DNA of 64,000 nucleotides, taken from positions 1 through 64,000 of the forward strand of contig MWDM01000001.1 of NCBI GenBank assembly GCA_002070565.1, given 5' to 3'. The stretch comes from Bacteroidetes bacterium ADurb.Bin139. Lineage in GTDB: Bacteria; Bacteroidota; Bacteroidia; Bacteroidales; UBA932. The notes under the pieces were generated by a model. The model was not told the DNA's origin. It ran no database searches and was given only the letters and a program-made list of their open reading frames with translations. Shown here one piece after another: positions 53,552-60,590 of this stretch. The translations under genes and the position numbers were made by a program. Within the stretch, counting starts at the first letter, position 1. The number at the start of each line of letters is the position of its first letter.

Positions 53552-56466
53552 ACGAGATTATTTTATCGGGACTGCTCAATCTCTTTGCCCTGTTCGGGGC
53601 TTTGGCCGGGATAGACAAAGAGCGTGCTGCAAAAATGATTGCAGCCTATCTTGACCAGCACTTTGGCATACGCCGCAGGGAAACCTACCTGGGCCTGTAC
53701 CGGGATCTGACCGACCTTTATGAGCTGTCTCCGGATCTGGACAAGGATAAGATCATAGAATCGGTATGCGAAGGATTGCGCAAAAACATTGAATCCTCCG
53801 AACAGTCTTTGCTGCTGTTGCGTTTTATGGAGTTTTCCGCCATAAACAGGGAAGGTTTTCTGAAACAGGAAGATCTATTTCACAAAGTAGCCGCTCATTT
53901 TAATGTGACCGATGAAGAACTCATGCATTTCAGGGCATTTGTGCTGGAGGGGGAGACCGACCGGGTACGCAATTTCAGGCCGGAAGGCTGGAATGGGATG
54001 CTGCGCCTGATAGATTTGCCCGGAAAAAATCTGATAGCTTTTACTTACCGGGGAAATGACCAGGTGATGATGAACGATGTCCCGGTATTGCAGGATACCT
54101 TCCAGCTGTGGCAGCAAAGTGCTCTTATGAAGGGGAAAAAGGGAAATCCGCTGTATTACAGCAACGTGCAGGCTCTTTTTCAGGCCAGGGAAACCGCCTT
54201 CACCCCTATTGAACTGGCCGGTCGGGGTATTGAATTCCGCTTTCCACACAGCGACAACGGGCTGCACAATTTCTCTTTCACGCTCAGATCGGGGCAGCTT
54301 GTTGCCATCATGGGAGGAAGCGGGGTAGGGAAATCCACGTTGCTGGGCCTGCTCAACGGGAACATCAGGCCGCAGCAGGGACAGATCCTGCTTAACGGGC
54401 ACTCCATTGAAGAAACGATTGTGCAAAAGCTCATCGGATTCGTGCCGCAGGATGATTTGCTGATCGAGGAACTGACCGTGTTTCAGAATCTATGGTATAC
54501 GGCAAGGCTTTGTTTTGACGGGATGTCCGTCCAATGGCTCGAAAATAAAGTGATGGAGGTGCTCACAGACCTGGGCCTTGCCGCCACAAGAGACCTGAAG
54601 GTGGGCTCGGCACTTAACAAGACAATCAGCGGGGGACAACGCAAAAGGCTCAACATTGCACTGGAGCTGATCAGAGAACCGGCAGTGCTTTTCCTGGACG
54701 AACCCACCTCGGGCCTGAGCTCCTCAGACTCGGAAAAGGTCATTAATCTGCTGAAAGAGCAAACCTTCAAAGGCCGGCTCATAGTGGTCAACATCCACCA
54801 GCCTTCCTCTGATATTTATAAATTGTTTGACCGCCTGTGGCTGCTGGACAAAGGAGGGTACCCGGTCTTTGACGGGAATCCGATAGAGGCAGTAACTTAT
54901 TTCAAGCAGGCGGCCCGGCACGCCGATGAGCAAACAAGCATGTGTTCCACATGCGGGAACGTGAACCCCGAGATAGTTCTCAACATCCTGGACTCCAAAT
55001 CGCTGGACGAAACCGGGCGCTTAACCGAAAAACGCCGTATAAGTCCGGAAGAATGGCATAACAAATACCTGGAAACAAGACAGGAGGAAGAAAAGCCATC
55101 TGTGAAGGATGTGCCCGTAACAAAACAAAAGAAACCCTCCCCATGGAAACAATTCCGGATATTTTTGGAACGTAACCTGCAGACAAAAAAAGCCAATACG
55201 CAGTATTTACTCATTTCCCTGCTGGAAGCTCCTTTGCTGGCAGCCATTGTTGCCATGCTCACCCGGTATGCTCCCGAAACGGGGTACAGTGTCATGGACA
55301 ACAAGAATATGGTCTCGTTTTTTTTCATGGCCGTTATCGTAGCCATATTCATGGGCATGAGTGTGAGCGCAGAGGAAATCTTCAAAGACCGTTCCCTGCT
55401 CAAACGGGAACGCTTCCTGCGCCTGAGCCATAACGGTTACATCTGGTCAAAGATCGTGTTTCTGGCAGGACTTTCTCTCCTTCAGACGCTGTTGTTTATC
55501 CTGGTGGGACATGCTATTATGGGAATTCAAGGCATGCTGGGCATCTGGTGGATCATTCTGTTTGCCTCTGCCTTTGTGGCCAACCTGACCGGGCTGGTGC
55601 TTTCCCAGTCTTTAAGCTCCATTGTTGCCATCTATATCACCATCCCCCTGCTGCTCATACCCCAGATCCTTTTATGCGGGCTGGTAGTCAAGTTTGACGA
55701 CCTGAATCCATCAAGCAAAACAGGCAATGTGCCCGTAATTGGTGAAGTGATACCTTCACGCTGGGCCTTTGAAGCGCTGGCGGTAAGTTCATACATGTAC
55801 AATCCCTACATGAAACATTTTTTTGAAGACGAGAAGGAAAAATTCAGGGCTCAATATTACCGGCTCGGATTTTTGGAGGAATTGCAGAGCCAAATGGAAA
55901 CGGCACAGGATGAATATATTAAGCAGAACGCAGTGGATCCGCAAAGACTCCGTGTCATTACGGGCGGTATGCTCAAACTGGCCGAGGTTACCGGGCTGGA
56001 ACCGTTCACTTATCCGCTGGATTCATGGTCTGCAGAGCTGTATCAGACCCTGGACGGTTATTACAAACAGGCAGACAAGGCATTGTCGGCGGGTTCTTTG
56101 CATTACACGCACGCCATAGACAGGGTGAACCGCGACCTGTTGGAAGAAATGGGAAGGGAGGGATTGCTGACACTGAAAAAAAACAATCACAACCTGTTTC
56201 TGCAAGATCTGGTTCTCAACACATCCAGTACGCGTATGTACAGACTGGTGGATCATGTGATCGTTCCCCGGGTGGGGCAGATTTACCTGGAGCCGTCTAC
56301 CCGTGATGGGCGTGCCCCCTTTTACAGCCACGTGAAAATCCTGGGAACGTGGAAAATCCCCACCCTCTGGTACAACCTGGGGGTACTGGGACTCATGGCG
56401 GTTTTGACATCACTGGCTTTGTTTTTAGAGATTCCAGCCAGGTTTATGCGTAAGAAAAGCACATAA
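53548..56466 (+). CDS. ABCG-like ABC transporter: TerB-like N-domain + ATPase + ABC-2 permease
   Basis: 972 residues in one chain. The N-terminal 1-140 is a helical domain resembling tellurite-resistance TerB/DUF533, followed by a short beta region. The ATPase (about 220-450) has Walker A GGSGVGKST, signature ISGGQRKRLNIA, Walker B AVLFLDEPTSGLSS and switch NIHQPSSD. A cysteine motif CSTCGNVNPE follows. Six TM helices form the ABC-2 permease (about 560-720 and the C-terminus), with a roughly 200-residue extracytoplasmic insert before the last helix. Export is likely; substrate unknown. It ends the suf-glyQS run. Confidence 0.87.
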   Translation: MNEIILSGLLNLFALFGALAGIDKERAAKMIAAYLDQHFGIRRRETYLGLYRDLTDLYELSPDLDKDKIIESVCEGLRKNIESSEQSLLLLRFMEFSAINREGFLKQEDLFHKVAAHFNVTDEELMHFRAFVLEGETDRVRNFRPEGWNGMLRLIDLPGKNLIAFTYRGNDQVMMNDVPVLQDTFQLWQQSALMKGKKGNPLYYSNVQALFQARETAFTPIELAGRGIEFRFPHSDNGLHNFSFTLRSGQLVAIMGGSGVGKSTLLGLLNGNIRPQQGQILLNGHSIEETIVQKLIGFVPQDDLLIEELTVFQNLWYTARLCFDGMSVQWLENKVMEVLTDLGLAATRDLKVGSALNKTISGGQRKRLNIALELIREPAVLFLDEPTSGLSSSDSEKVINLLKEQTFKGRLIVVNIHQPSSDIYKLFDRLWLLDKGGYPVFDGNPIEAVTYFKQAARHADEQTSMCSTCGNVNPEIVLNILDSKSLDETGRLTEKRRISPEEWHNKYLETRQEEEKPSVKDVPVTKQKKPSPWKQFRIFLERNLQTKKANTQYLLISLLEAPLLAAIVAMLTRYAPETGYSVMDNKNMVSFFFMAVIVAIFMGMSVSAEEIFKDRSLLKRERFLRLSHNGYIWSKIVFLAGLSLLQTLLFILVGHAIMGIQGMLGIWWIILFASAFVANLTGLVLSQSLSSIVAIYITIPLLLIPQILLCGLVVKFDDLNPSSKTGNVPVIGEVIPSRWAFEALAVSSYMYNPYMKHFFEDEKEKFRAQYYRLGFLEELQSQMETAQDEYIKQNAVDPQRLRVITGGMLKLAEVTGLEPFTYPLDSWSAELYQTLDGYYKQADKALSAGSLHYTHAIDRVNRDLLEEMGREGLLTLKKNNHNLFLQDLVLNTSSTRMYRLVDHVIVPRVGQIYLEPSTRDGRAPFYSHVKILGTWKIPTLWYNLGVLGLMAVLTSLALFLEIPARFMRKKST

Positions 56467-56479
56467 TCCGGGTTTTTTT

Positions 56480-56487
56480 TATATTTG
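56480..56487 (+). promoter_or_regulatory. -7 promoter box for the lipoprotein gene
   Basis: TATATTTG lies 45 nt before the ATG at 56533. An earlier in-frame codon at 56485 falls within this box, which supports the later start. Confidence 0.5.
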
Positions 56488-56532
56488 TATGATTATTTCG
56501 AAAATATTATCAACATTCAAAAAGACCTAAAT

Positions 56533-57357
56533 ATGAGAAAAATCGCCATTGCGCTATTATTCGCCTCTGCACTTATAGTGGGTGCCTGCGGCAACACTGC
56601 TTCCAAAAAGAAAGATGCCGGTACAAAATCGGACATTTCTATGCAGGAGCAATACCTGACACAGGATTTAATCATTAAAATTGATTCACTGATCGCCGGA
56701 TTCCAGCAATTGGGTGTTATGCCCAATATGAAAGCCATTGATGAAGGAACACTGGTTCTTACAGACCGCGAAAAGAGGGTCAAACCCACTTACCTTATGC
56801 CCCTTGACAGGGTAAATGAACTGATCACCCTGAACCAGAAAAGCAGGGCTCTGGCTGTTTATGCAGTGGACAGGGAAATAGCCCAGTTATACGGGATTCC
56901 CCTGGAAGAATACGACAAGGTGATAACACAACTTATGATCGACACCGATAATGTAGCGCTCATGGAAGGTGCAGAGATCAAGGTGGAAGTAAACGCCCTG
57001 GACGTGGACTCCTGGATTGTAACCATGGGTGAGGAACAACTGGGGAAGGAGCAAATGCATTTGTTCTTTGAAACTGTCGCAGCAGGCATAATGGAATCAT
57101 TGTATATTACCAGCCTGGACATACCCCGTTATATCACTTACTTCAATGACCAGACAGCCTCCGATGTTTCCTACAGGCTCCTGCTGGTTGTGGAAGGCAT
57201 AGAATCCCTGCTTCCCTACCATCCGGAACTGGAAACCATCCGCGGGATCCTTGAACCGCTCAATGTCATCAATGCCATAAACGTCAAACAACTTGAAGAA
57301 CAACTGAACACACTGGCAGCAGTTATTGCCGACGGACGGAATAAACTGCTTGACTGA
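56533..57357 (+). CDS. Lipoprotein of unknown function
   Basis: 274 residues. Lipobox at IVGAC (Cys19) after a clear signal peptide (KIAIALLFASALIVGA). The mature part is mainly helical and acidic: a repeated look of DLIIKIDSLIAGFQQLG and VNELITLNQKSRALAVYAVDREIAQLYGI, with no catalytic motif I recognise. It has its own promoter box and ends at a strong terminator (57380-57409), so it is monocistronic. Confidence 0.8.
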   Translation: MRKIAIALLFASALIVGACGNTASKKKDAGTKSDISMQEQYLTQDLIIKIDSLIAGFQQLGVMPNMKAIDEGTLVLTDREKRVKPTYLMPLDRVNELITLNQKSRALAVYAVDREIAQLYGIPLEEYDKVITQLMIDTDNVALMEGAEIKVEVNALDVDSWIVTMGEEQLGKEQMHLFFETVAAGIMESLYITSLDIPRYITYFNDQTASDVSYRLLLVVEGIESLLPYHPELETIRGILEPLNVINAINVKQLEEQLNTLAAVIADGRNKLLD

Positions 57358-57379
57358 TACTTAAAACCTAATCGTGTGT

Positions 57380-57409
57380 AAGCCGCTCCTTTAACCGGGC
57401 GGCTTTTTT
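57380..57409 (+). terminator. Rho-independent terminator after the lipoprotein gene
   Basis: Arms aagccgctc (57380-57388) and gggcggctt (57397-57405), one G-U pair, 8-nt loop, followed by a T run to 57409. Confidence 0.8.
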
Positions 57410-57431
57410 CAGGTTCAGCACGAACAGTCGG

Positions 57432-57534
57432 AGGTGGAACCTTAGCGCGCCAAAATTCAGCTTTGGTTTGTAAGGCACTGTAATAGAGTTAGTTAAGATT
57501 TGCATTGCAAATTTGGCGCGCTAAGGTTCCACCT
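57432..57534. repeat. Inverted repeat, 23-bp perfect arms
   Basis: The left arm 57432-57454 and right arm 57512-57534 are exact reverse complements (aggtggaaccttagcgcgcc plus aaa, and its complement) around a 57-nt A/T-richer centre. No open frame of interest lies inside. It looks like a small mobile or REP-like palindromic element, or a structured RNA. Confidence 0.8.
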
Positions 57535-57550
57535 GTGGGTGGGGTTCGCG

Positions 57551-57649
57551 GGAGGGTAGTAAGTAGTTGAAAACGCATGAAAGATTTTAATGCGCACATA
57601 TACAATGTGTTATACGTTTATGTAACATAGTTGTTACTTACTACCCTCC
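57551..57649. repeat. Inverted repeat, 15-bp perfect arms
   Basis: ggagggtagtaagta (57551-57565) is the exact reverse complement of 57635-57649. The 69-nt centre has a smaller imperfect hairpin around tgttata...tgtaaca (57608-57627). It directly follows the 23-bp-arm element. Confidence 0.75.
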
Positions 57650-57697
57650 CCTCCAGCAACTAAAAAATGTTTGGTGCTGCTTCGCAGCGTAAAATAA

Positions 57698-57717
57698 GCG
57701 CCAAACGTGTTTGGCGC
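57698..57717. repeat. Short palindrome gcgccaaac-gt-gtttggcgc
   Basis: Nine-bp perfect arms with a 2-nt centre. The GCGCCAAA core also occurs in the arms of the 57432-57534 inverted repeat, so the core appears four times in alternating orientation within 280 bp. Confidence 0.7.
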
Positions 57718-57732
57718 ACCACATTGAAGACT

Positions 57733-57820
57733 ACCGGGCGACCACCGGGCGATTAGCGGACGAGCAGCGGGCGACCAAAAGGCGATCAGCGGACGAGAAC
57801 TGGGCGGGCACCGGGCGGTT
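57733..57820. repeat. Degenerate 11-bp tandem repeat, eight copies
   Basis: Eight consecutive 11-mers of the type a(c/g)cgg(g/a)cga(c/t)c: accgggcgacc, accgggcgatt, agcggacgagc, agcgggcgacc, aaaaggcgatc, agcggacgaga, actgggcgggc, accgggcggtt. The period is close to one DNA helical turn. It is not in a credible gene. Confidence 0.8.
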
Positions 57821-58032
57821 GTTTGAGCGGGAAAGCGCATAATTGCCAGGGTCGCTGCACTACAAAGAACGGAGAGTCCCGGCATAAAGAATATACGCTC
57901 TGTTCTTAGCTGTTAAGTGGTTTCCTGCAGGAAGGGCTGAAGCCTCGGCAAAGTGAAAAGGCTTCCCGATCTTACACTACTCTTAAGGAGGCAGCGACTG
58001 CCCTTAATGTAGTGGTTCCGGCTTGAACATAA
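57821..58032. other. Rest of the gene-poor island: small palindromes only
   Basis: I see no gene here. Minor structures are a 12-bp palindrome ttcctgcaggaa (57922-57933), a hairpin gaagcc...ggcttc (57939-57965), and a longer imperfect stem cactac...gtagtg around ggcag-cga-ctgcc (about 57975-58013). Nothing indicates a known ncRNA family. Confidence 0.45.
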
Positions 58033-58064
58033 AAACCGGTCAAAAATTGCTTTTCAACCGGTTT
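58033..58064 (-). terminator. Terminator after tRNA-Pro
   Basis: Arms aaaccggt (58064-58057 on the minus strand) and accggttt (58040-58033), 8 bp, followed on the minus strand by two further T residues. It begins just downstream of the tRNA 3' end. Confidence 0.65.
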
Positions 58065-58068
58065 CCTG

Positions 58069-58142
58069 TCGGGGTGGTCCGACTCGAACGGACGACCCCC
58101 TGCTCCCAAAGCAGGAACGCTAACCAACTGCGCTACACCCCG
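58069..58142 (-). tRNA. tRNA-Pro (anticodon TGG)
   Basis: 74 nt with acceptor CGGGGTG/CACCCCG, anticodon stem CCTGC/GCAGG with loop TTTGGGA (anticodon TGG), T-arm GTTCGAGTC and A73. CCA is not encoded. A TATCTTCG box (58157-58164) lies 14 nt upstream. Confidence 0.95.
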
Positions 58143-58156
58143 AAACTTCAGGGCTG

Positions 58157-58164
58157 CGAAGATA
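58157..58164 (-). promoter_or_regulatory. Possible -7 promoter box for tRNA-Pro
   Basis: TATCTTCG on the minus strand, one mismatch from TAnnTTTG, 14 nt before the tRNA. It lies just past the remnant SOD stop codon. Confidence 0.35.
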
Positions 58165-58175
58165 GGGATTTTTTT

Positions 58176-58690
58176 TTATTTTATTCCTTTAAGCGTTTTC
58201 TCGTATCTTTTTTCCACTTCTTTCCAGTTGATCACGTTCCAGAAAGCGTCCAGCCGCTGCCAAAACGGGTGGCACCCGCTGTGGCAAAAGCGGTTTTCAT
58301 TCCAGCAAGAGAACCGAAGGTTTTATCAATGGCGTTGGCCAGTTTTCCGGAAGGTCCACCCGGGCCGGAATGTTGTGCCCGTTCGGTGGGTGTCATGTTC
58401 TCCCAGAAAAAAGTGTGGTTGTAGTAACCGCCGCCGTTGTTACGAATGGCTGCCGGACATTTGCTGATATTGGCAAAAATAGTTTCAAGGGACATCGTCG
58501 CCACTTCCATTCCTTCAACTGCTTTTATAAAATTATTGTAGTAGGCCTGGTGGTGGCGGCTGTAGTGGATTTCCATGGTTTGCGTTGCGGTTTGAGGGGT
58601 GGTTTGAAGGGCTGTTTGAGCTCCCAGGCCGTATGGCAACGCCAGGAGTCCGCCCAGCAGAAGGGTAATTGTAAGCTGTATTGTTTTCAG
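58176..58690 (-). pseudogene. Fe/Mn superoxide dismutase remnant with internal deletion
   Basis: The N-terminal SOD part is clear: EIHYSRHHQAYYNNF and NGGGYYNHTFFWENMTP supply the first two metal-ligand His, up to FGSGW. At about 58251 the frame then breaks and ends at 58232. In the next frame the DNA continues as AFWNVINWKEVEKRYEKTL to a stop at 58176-58178, the normal SOD C-terminus. The roughly 50-60 residues between, including the DVWEHAYY block with the other two ligands, are missing. Upstream of the TTG at 58639 the frame encodes a signal-peptide-like stretch (KTIQLTITLLLGGLLALP) with CTG at 58690 where an ATG is expected. Almost certainly inactive. Confidence 0.8.
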
Positions 58691-58829
58691 GGTTGTTTAT
58701 TATTGAATAATCTTGTCTTTTACACTTTATTTGTTTGAAAATTTTAGTGTTACAAATAATTTGCCATAAAAAATTCAATCGCCTCAAACCTGCTGTTTTG
58801 GCAGGAGAAGATGGAATCTCAAAATATTG

Positions 58830-58837
58830 TATCTTTA
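58830..58837 (+). promoter_or_regulatory. Possible -7 promoter box for the Ig-like/LRR protein
   Basis: TATCTTTA, one mismatch from TAnnTTTG, 38 nt before the ATG at 58876. Confidence 0.35.
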
Positions 58838-58875
58838 AAAATAATTCATGTAGGGGGTTTTCAAAAAAAACGGGG

Positions 58876-60060
58876 ATGAAAGATATTATTCTTCATTTAA
58901 TAACAACCATGTTCGTTTTTGTATATCCACGAGTTGCCTCGCTAAATCTTGAACTGAACAGTGTTTCCATAGAAAGTGACAGCCTGATGATTGGCTATGG
59001 CACCTCCTATTTGCTGCATGCAACCGTAAATCCGGAATCGTCTTTTAACCTGGTGGATCTGACCTGGAAAAGCAGTGATGAGGGCATAGTTGCCGTGGAC
59101 CAGGATGGTTTTCTCTCTGCCCTGGGTCATGGCAGCGCAACCATTACAGTAGTTGCATCTATTGCAGATACAACCTGTGCCGACTCGTGTTTTGTGCTGG
59201 TGTATCCTGTTCCTGTCAGGATTCCCGATACCGGATTCAGATCCTATTGCCTGCCTGTTGCCGACAGCAACGGCGATTTTATGCTTACTTCAGACGAACT
59301 GGCGGCTATTGACAGGATCAGCGTCTCTGAAAGGGGGATCAAATCGTTGGAGGGGCTGCAGTATTTTACGGCCCTGGAAAGTCTGGTTTGTTACAACAAT
59401 TCGCTTACCAGCCTGGATGTGAGCGGCAACAAGGCACTTAAAATGATCTTATGTGCCGGCAATGAACTTACTGCACTGGATCTTAGCCATAATCCGGTCA
59501 TGGAATATGTGGATTGCAGCAACAATAAGCTGGAAAAGCTGCATGTGAGTGATAACAGTAATCTTATGCTGGTCATATGTGCCAACAATGAACTGACAAG
59601 CCTGGTGGTGAGCCGTAACGCACGTCTTGAATACCTGGATTGCAGCAAAAACCATATTAAGGATCTGGATGTTACAGGAAACAGGGCCTTGACCGTTCTC
59701 AACTGCAGTGACAATGAGCTGGCAGCATTAAATCTTAAGAATAACAATAAACTGCTCATGCTGGGGTGTGGATTCAACAGGCTTACAGGGCTGGATTTGA
59801 GTGAGAATGTTATGCTAGAAAATCTGAATTGTCAAAGCAATATGCTTGACTTTCTGGATTTGAGCCACAGCAAATCCTTGCTTCGCCTTCATTGTGCCAA
59901 CAATCAGCTGACGACTCTGGACTTAAGTGCCCAGCCCGCTTCACAATGCCAGTTTCTGGACTGTACAAACAATCCGTGGTTGTTTGAGTTATGGCTGAGG
60001 AAGGGGCAGGATACATCGCTTTATTCCATGGATGAGCATACCGGGGTTAGGTACAGGTAG
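58876..60060 (+). CDS. Exported protein with BIG2 Ig-like domain and nine leucine-rich repeats
   Basis: 394 residues. A weak signal-like N-terminus (IILHLITTMFVFVYPRVAS) is followed by a BIG2 domain (about 30-115; LTWKSSDEGIVAVDQDGFLSALGHGSATITV), a linker with a calcium-binding-like DSNGDFMLTSDE, then nine roughly 21-residue repeats of the type LTxLDxSxNxxLxxLxCxxNx (about 176-365) and a short cap (NPWLFELWLRKGQ). This is the Bacteroidota Cys-containing LRR style. It is probably a surface or secreted binding protein. No T9SS or LPXTG-type sorting tail is evident. Start at ATG 58876. Confidence 0.83.
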   Translation: MKDIILHLITTMFVFVYPRVASLNLELNSVSIESDSLMIGYGTSYLLHATVNPESSFNLVDLTWKSSDEGIVAVDQDGFLSALGHGSATITVVASIADTTCADSCFVLVYPVPVRIPDTGFRSYCLPVADSNGDFMLTSDELAAIDRISVSERGIKSLEGLQYFTALESLVCYNNSLTSLDVSGNKALKMILCAGNELTALDLSHNPVMEYVDCSNNKLEKLHVSDNSNLMLVICANNELTSLVVSRNARLEYLDCSKNHIKDLDVTGNRALTVLNCSDNELAALNLKNNNKLLMLGCGFNRLTGLDLSENVMLENLNCQSNMLDFLDLSHSKSLLRLHCANNQLTTLDLSAQPASQCQFLDCTNNPWLFELWLRKGQDTSLYSMDEHTGVRYR

Positions 60061-60065
60061 TGGTA

Positions 60066-60240
60066 GGGATTACGTCGCTTTGCTCCGTGATCCCCAATTG
60101 GGAAGGCTTCAAAATTTAACAGTTTTTCAGCAATCAAGGGCATTGCCTTCACTACGTTCGGCGTTCCCCAGAGTTGGAAACTTCAGAGCTTACAGCTCTT
60201 CAGTAACCGCGGGATTACGTCGCTTCGCTCCGTGATCCCT
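60066..60240. repeat. Pair of 29-30-bp direct repeats, each an imperfect palindrome
   Basis: Copies at 60066-60095 and 60211-60240 read gggattacgtcgctt(t/c)gct then ccgtgatccc and differ at one internal base. Each folds as a 9-bp stem (gggattacg/cgtgatccc) with an 11-nt loop. The DNA between them has no gene. Confidence 0.75.
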
Positions 60241-60252
60241 TGATTGGATTCT

Positions 60253-60380
60253 CAAAGAAAAACAAGCCAGACTGCCTGCGGCAGTTAAAAGCAAAAAAAA
60301 ACAGACCGTCTTTGAGCAAGCTCAGACGGTCTTTTTATTTTTTGCTTTTTCCCTTTGGGGGCTGGCTTGTTTTTTCTTTG
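60253..60380. terminator. Nested palindrome with bidirectional terminator downstream of tRNA-Ser
   Basis: An outer 18-bp stem (60253-60270 with 60362-60380, one bulge) encloses two hairpins: actgcc-tgc-ggcagt (60271-60285) and agaccgtct...agacggtct (60303-60332). The second is flanked by A and T runs that could extend the stem. The inner hairpin should terminate transcripts from either side. The whole folds as a three-way junction. Confidence 0.65.
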
Positions 60381-60381
60381 G

Positions 60382-60468
60382 CGGTGAGGGGGGGATTCGA
60401 ACCCCCGGTACCCTTGCGAGTACGTCAGTTTAGCAAACTGGTGGTTTCAGCCACTCACCCACCTCACC
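60382..60468 (-). tRNA. tRNA-Ser (anticodon GCT)
   Basis: 87 nt with acceptor GGTGAGG/CCTCACC, anticodon loop TTGCTAA with GCT, a long class II variable arm (GTACTCGCAAGGGTAC) and T-arm GGTTCGAATCC. G73 is the serine discriminator. CCA is not encoded. Confidence 0.95.
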
Positions 60469-60490
60469 AAACCTTTACTTTTAAGGAGGG

Positions 60491-60498
60491 CAAAGGTA
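60491..60498 (-). promoter_or_regulatory. -7 promoter box for tRNA-Ser
   Basis: TACCTTTG on the minus strand, 22 nt before the tRNA 5' end. A TTGCAAAAT stretch lies about 20 nt further upstream at the -33 position. Confidence 0.6.
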
Positions 60499-60590
60499 TT
60501 AATTTTATTTTATTTTGCAATTGGTCCGCACCCTGGTGTCTGGCAGTGCCCTGGCGCCAGGGGGGAAGCCGGGTAAGATGCGGAAATTAT

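Noticed and set aside
57733-57820. CRISPR array
   Set aside because: Units are 11 bp, directly adjacent, with no spacers and no cas genes anywhere in the window.
57634-57885. Minus-strand 83-codon open frame containing two 11-residue repeats (RPLIAFWSP type)
   Set aside because: It is a by-product of the 11-bp tandem repeat (three units make 33 nt). There is no family likeness, promoter or conserved start.
58232-58639. Functional short superoxide dismutase of 135 residues
   Set aside because: It lacks the second pair of metal ligands and the true C-terminus sits downstream in another frame, so it is called a pseudogene.
57360-60500. Integrated mobile element or genomic island next to tRNA genes
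   Set aside because: No integrase, transposase or flanking tRNA-derived direct repeat was found. The repeats alone do not define an element.
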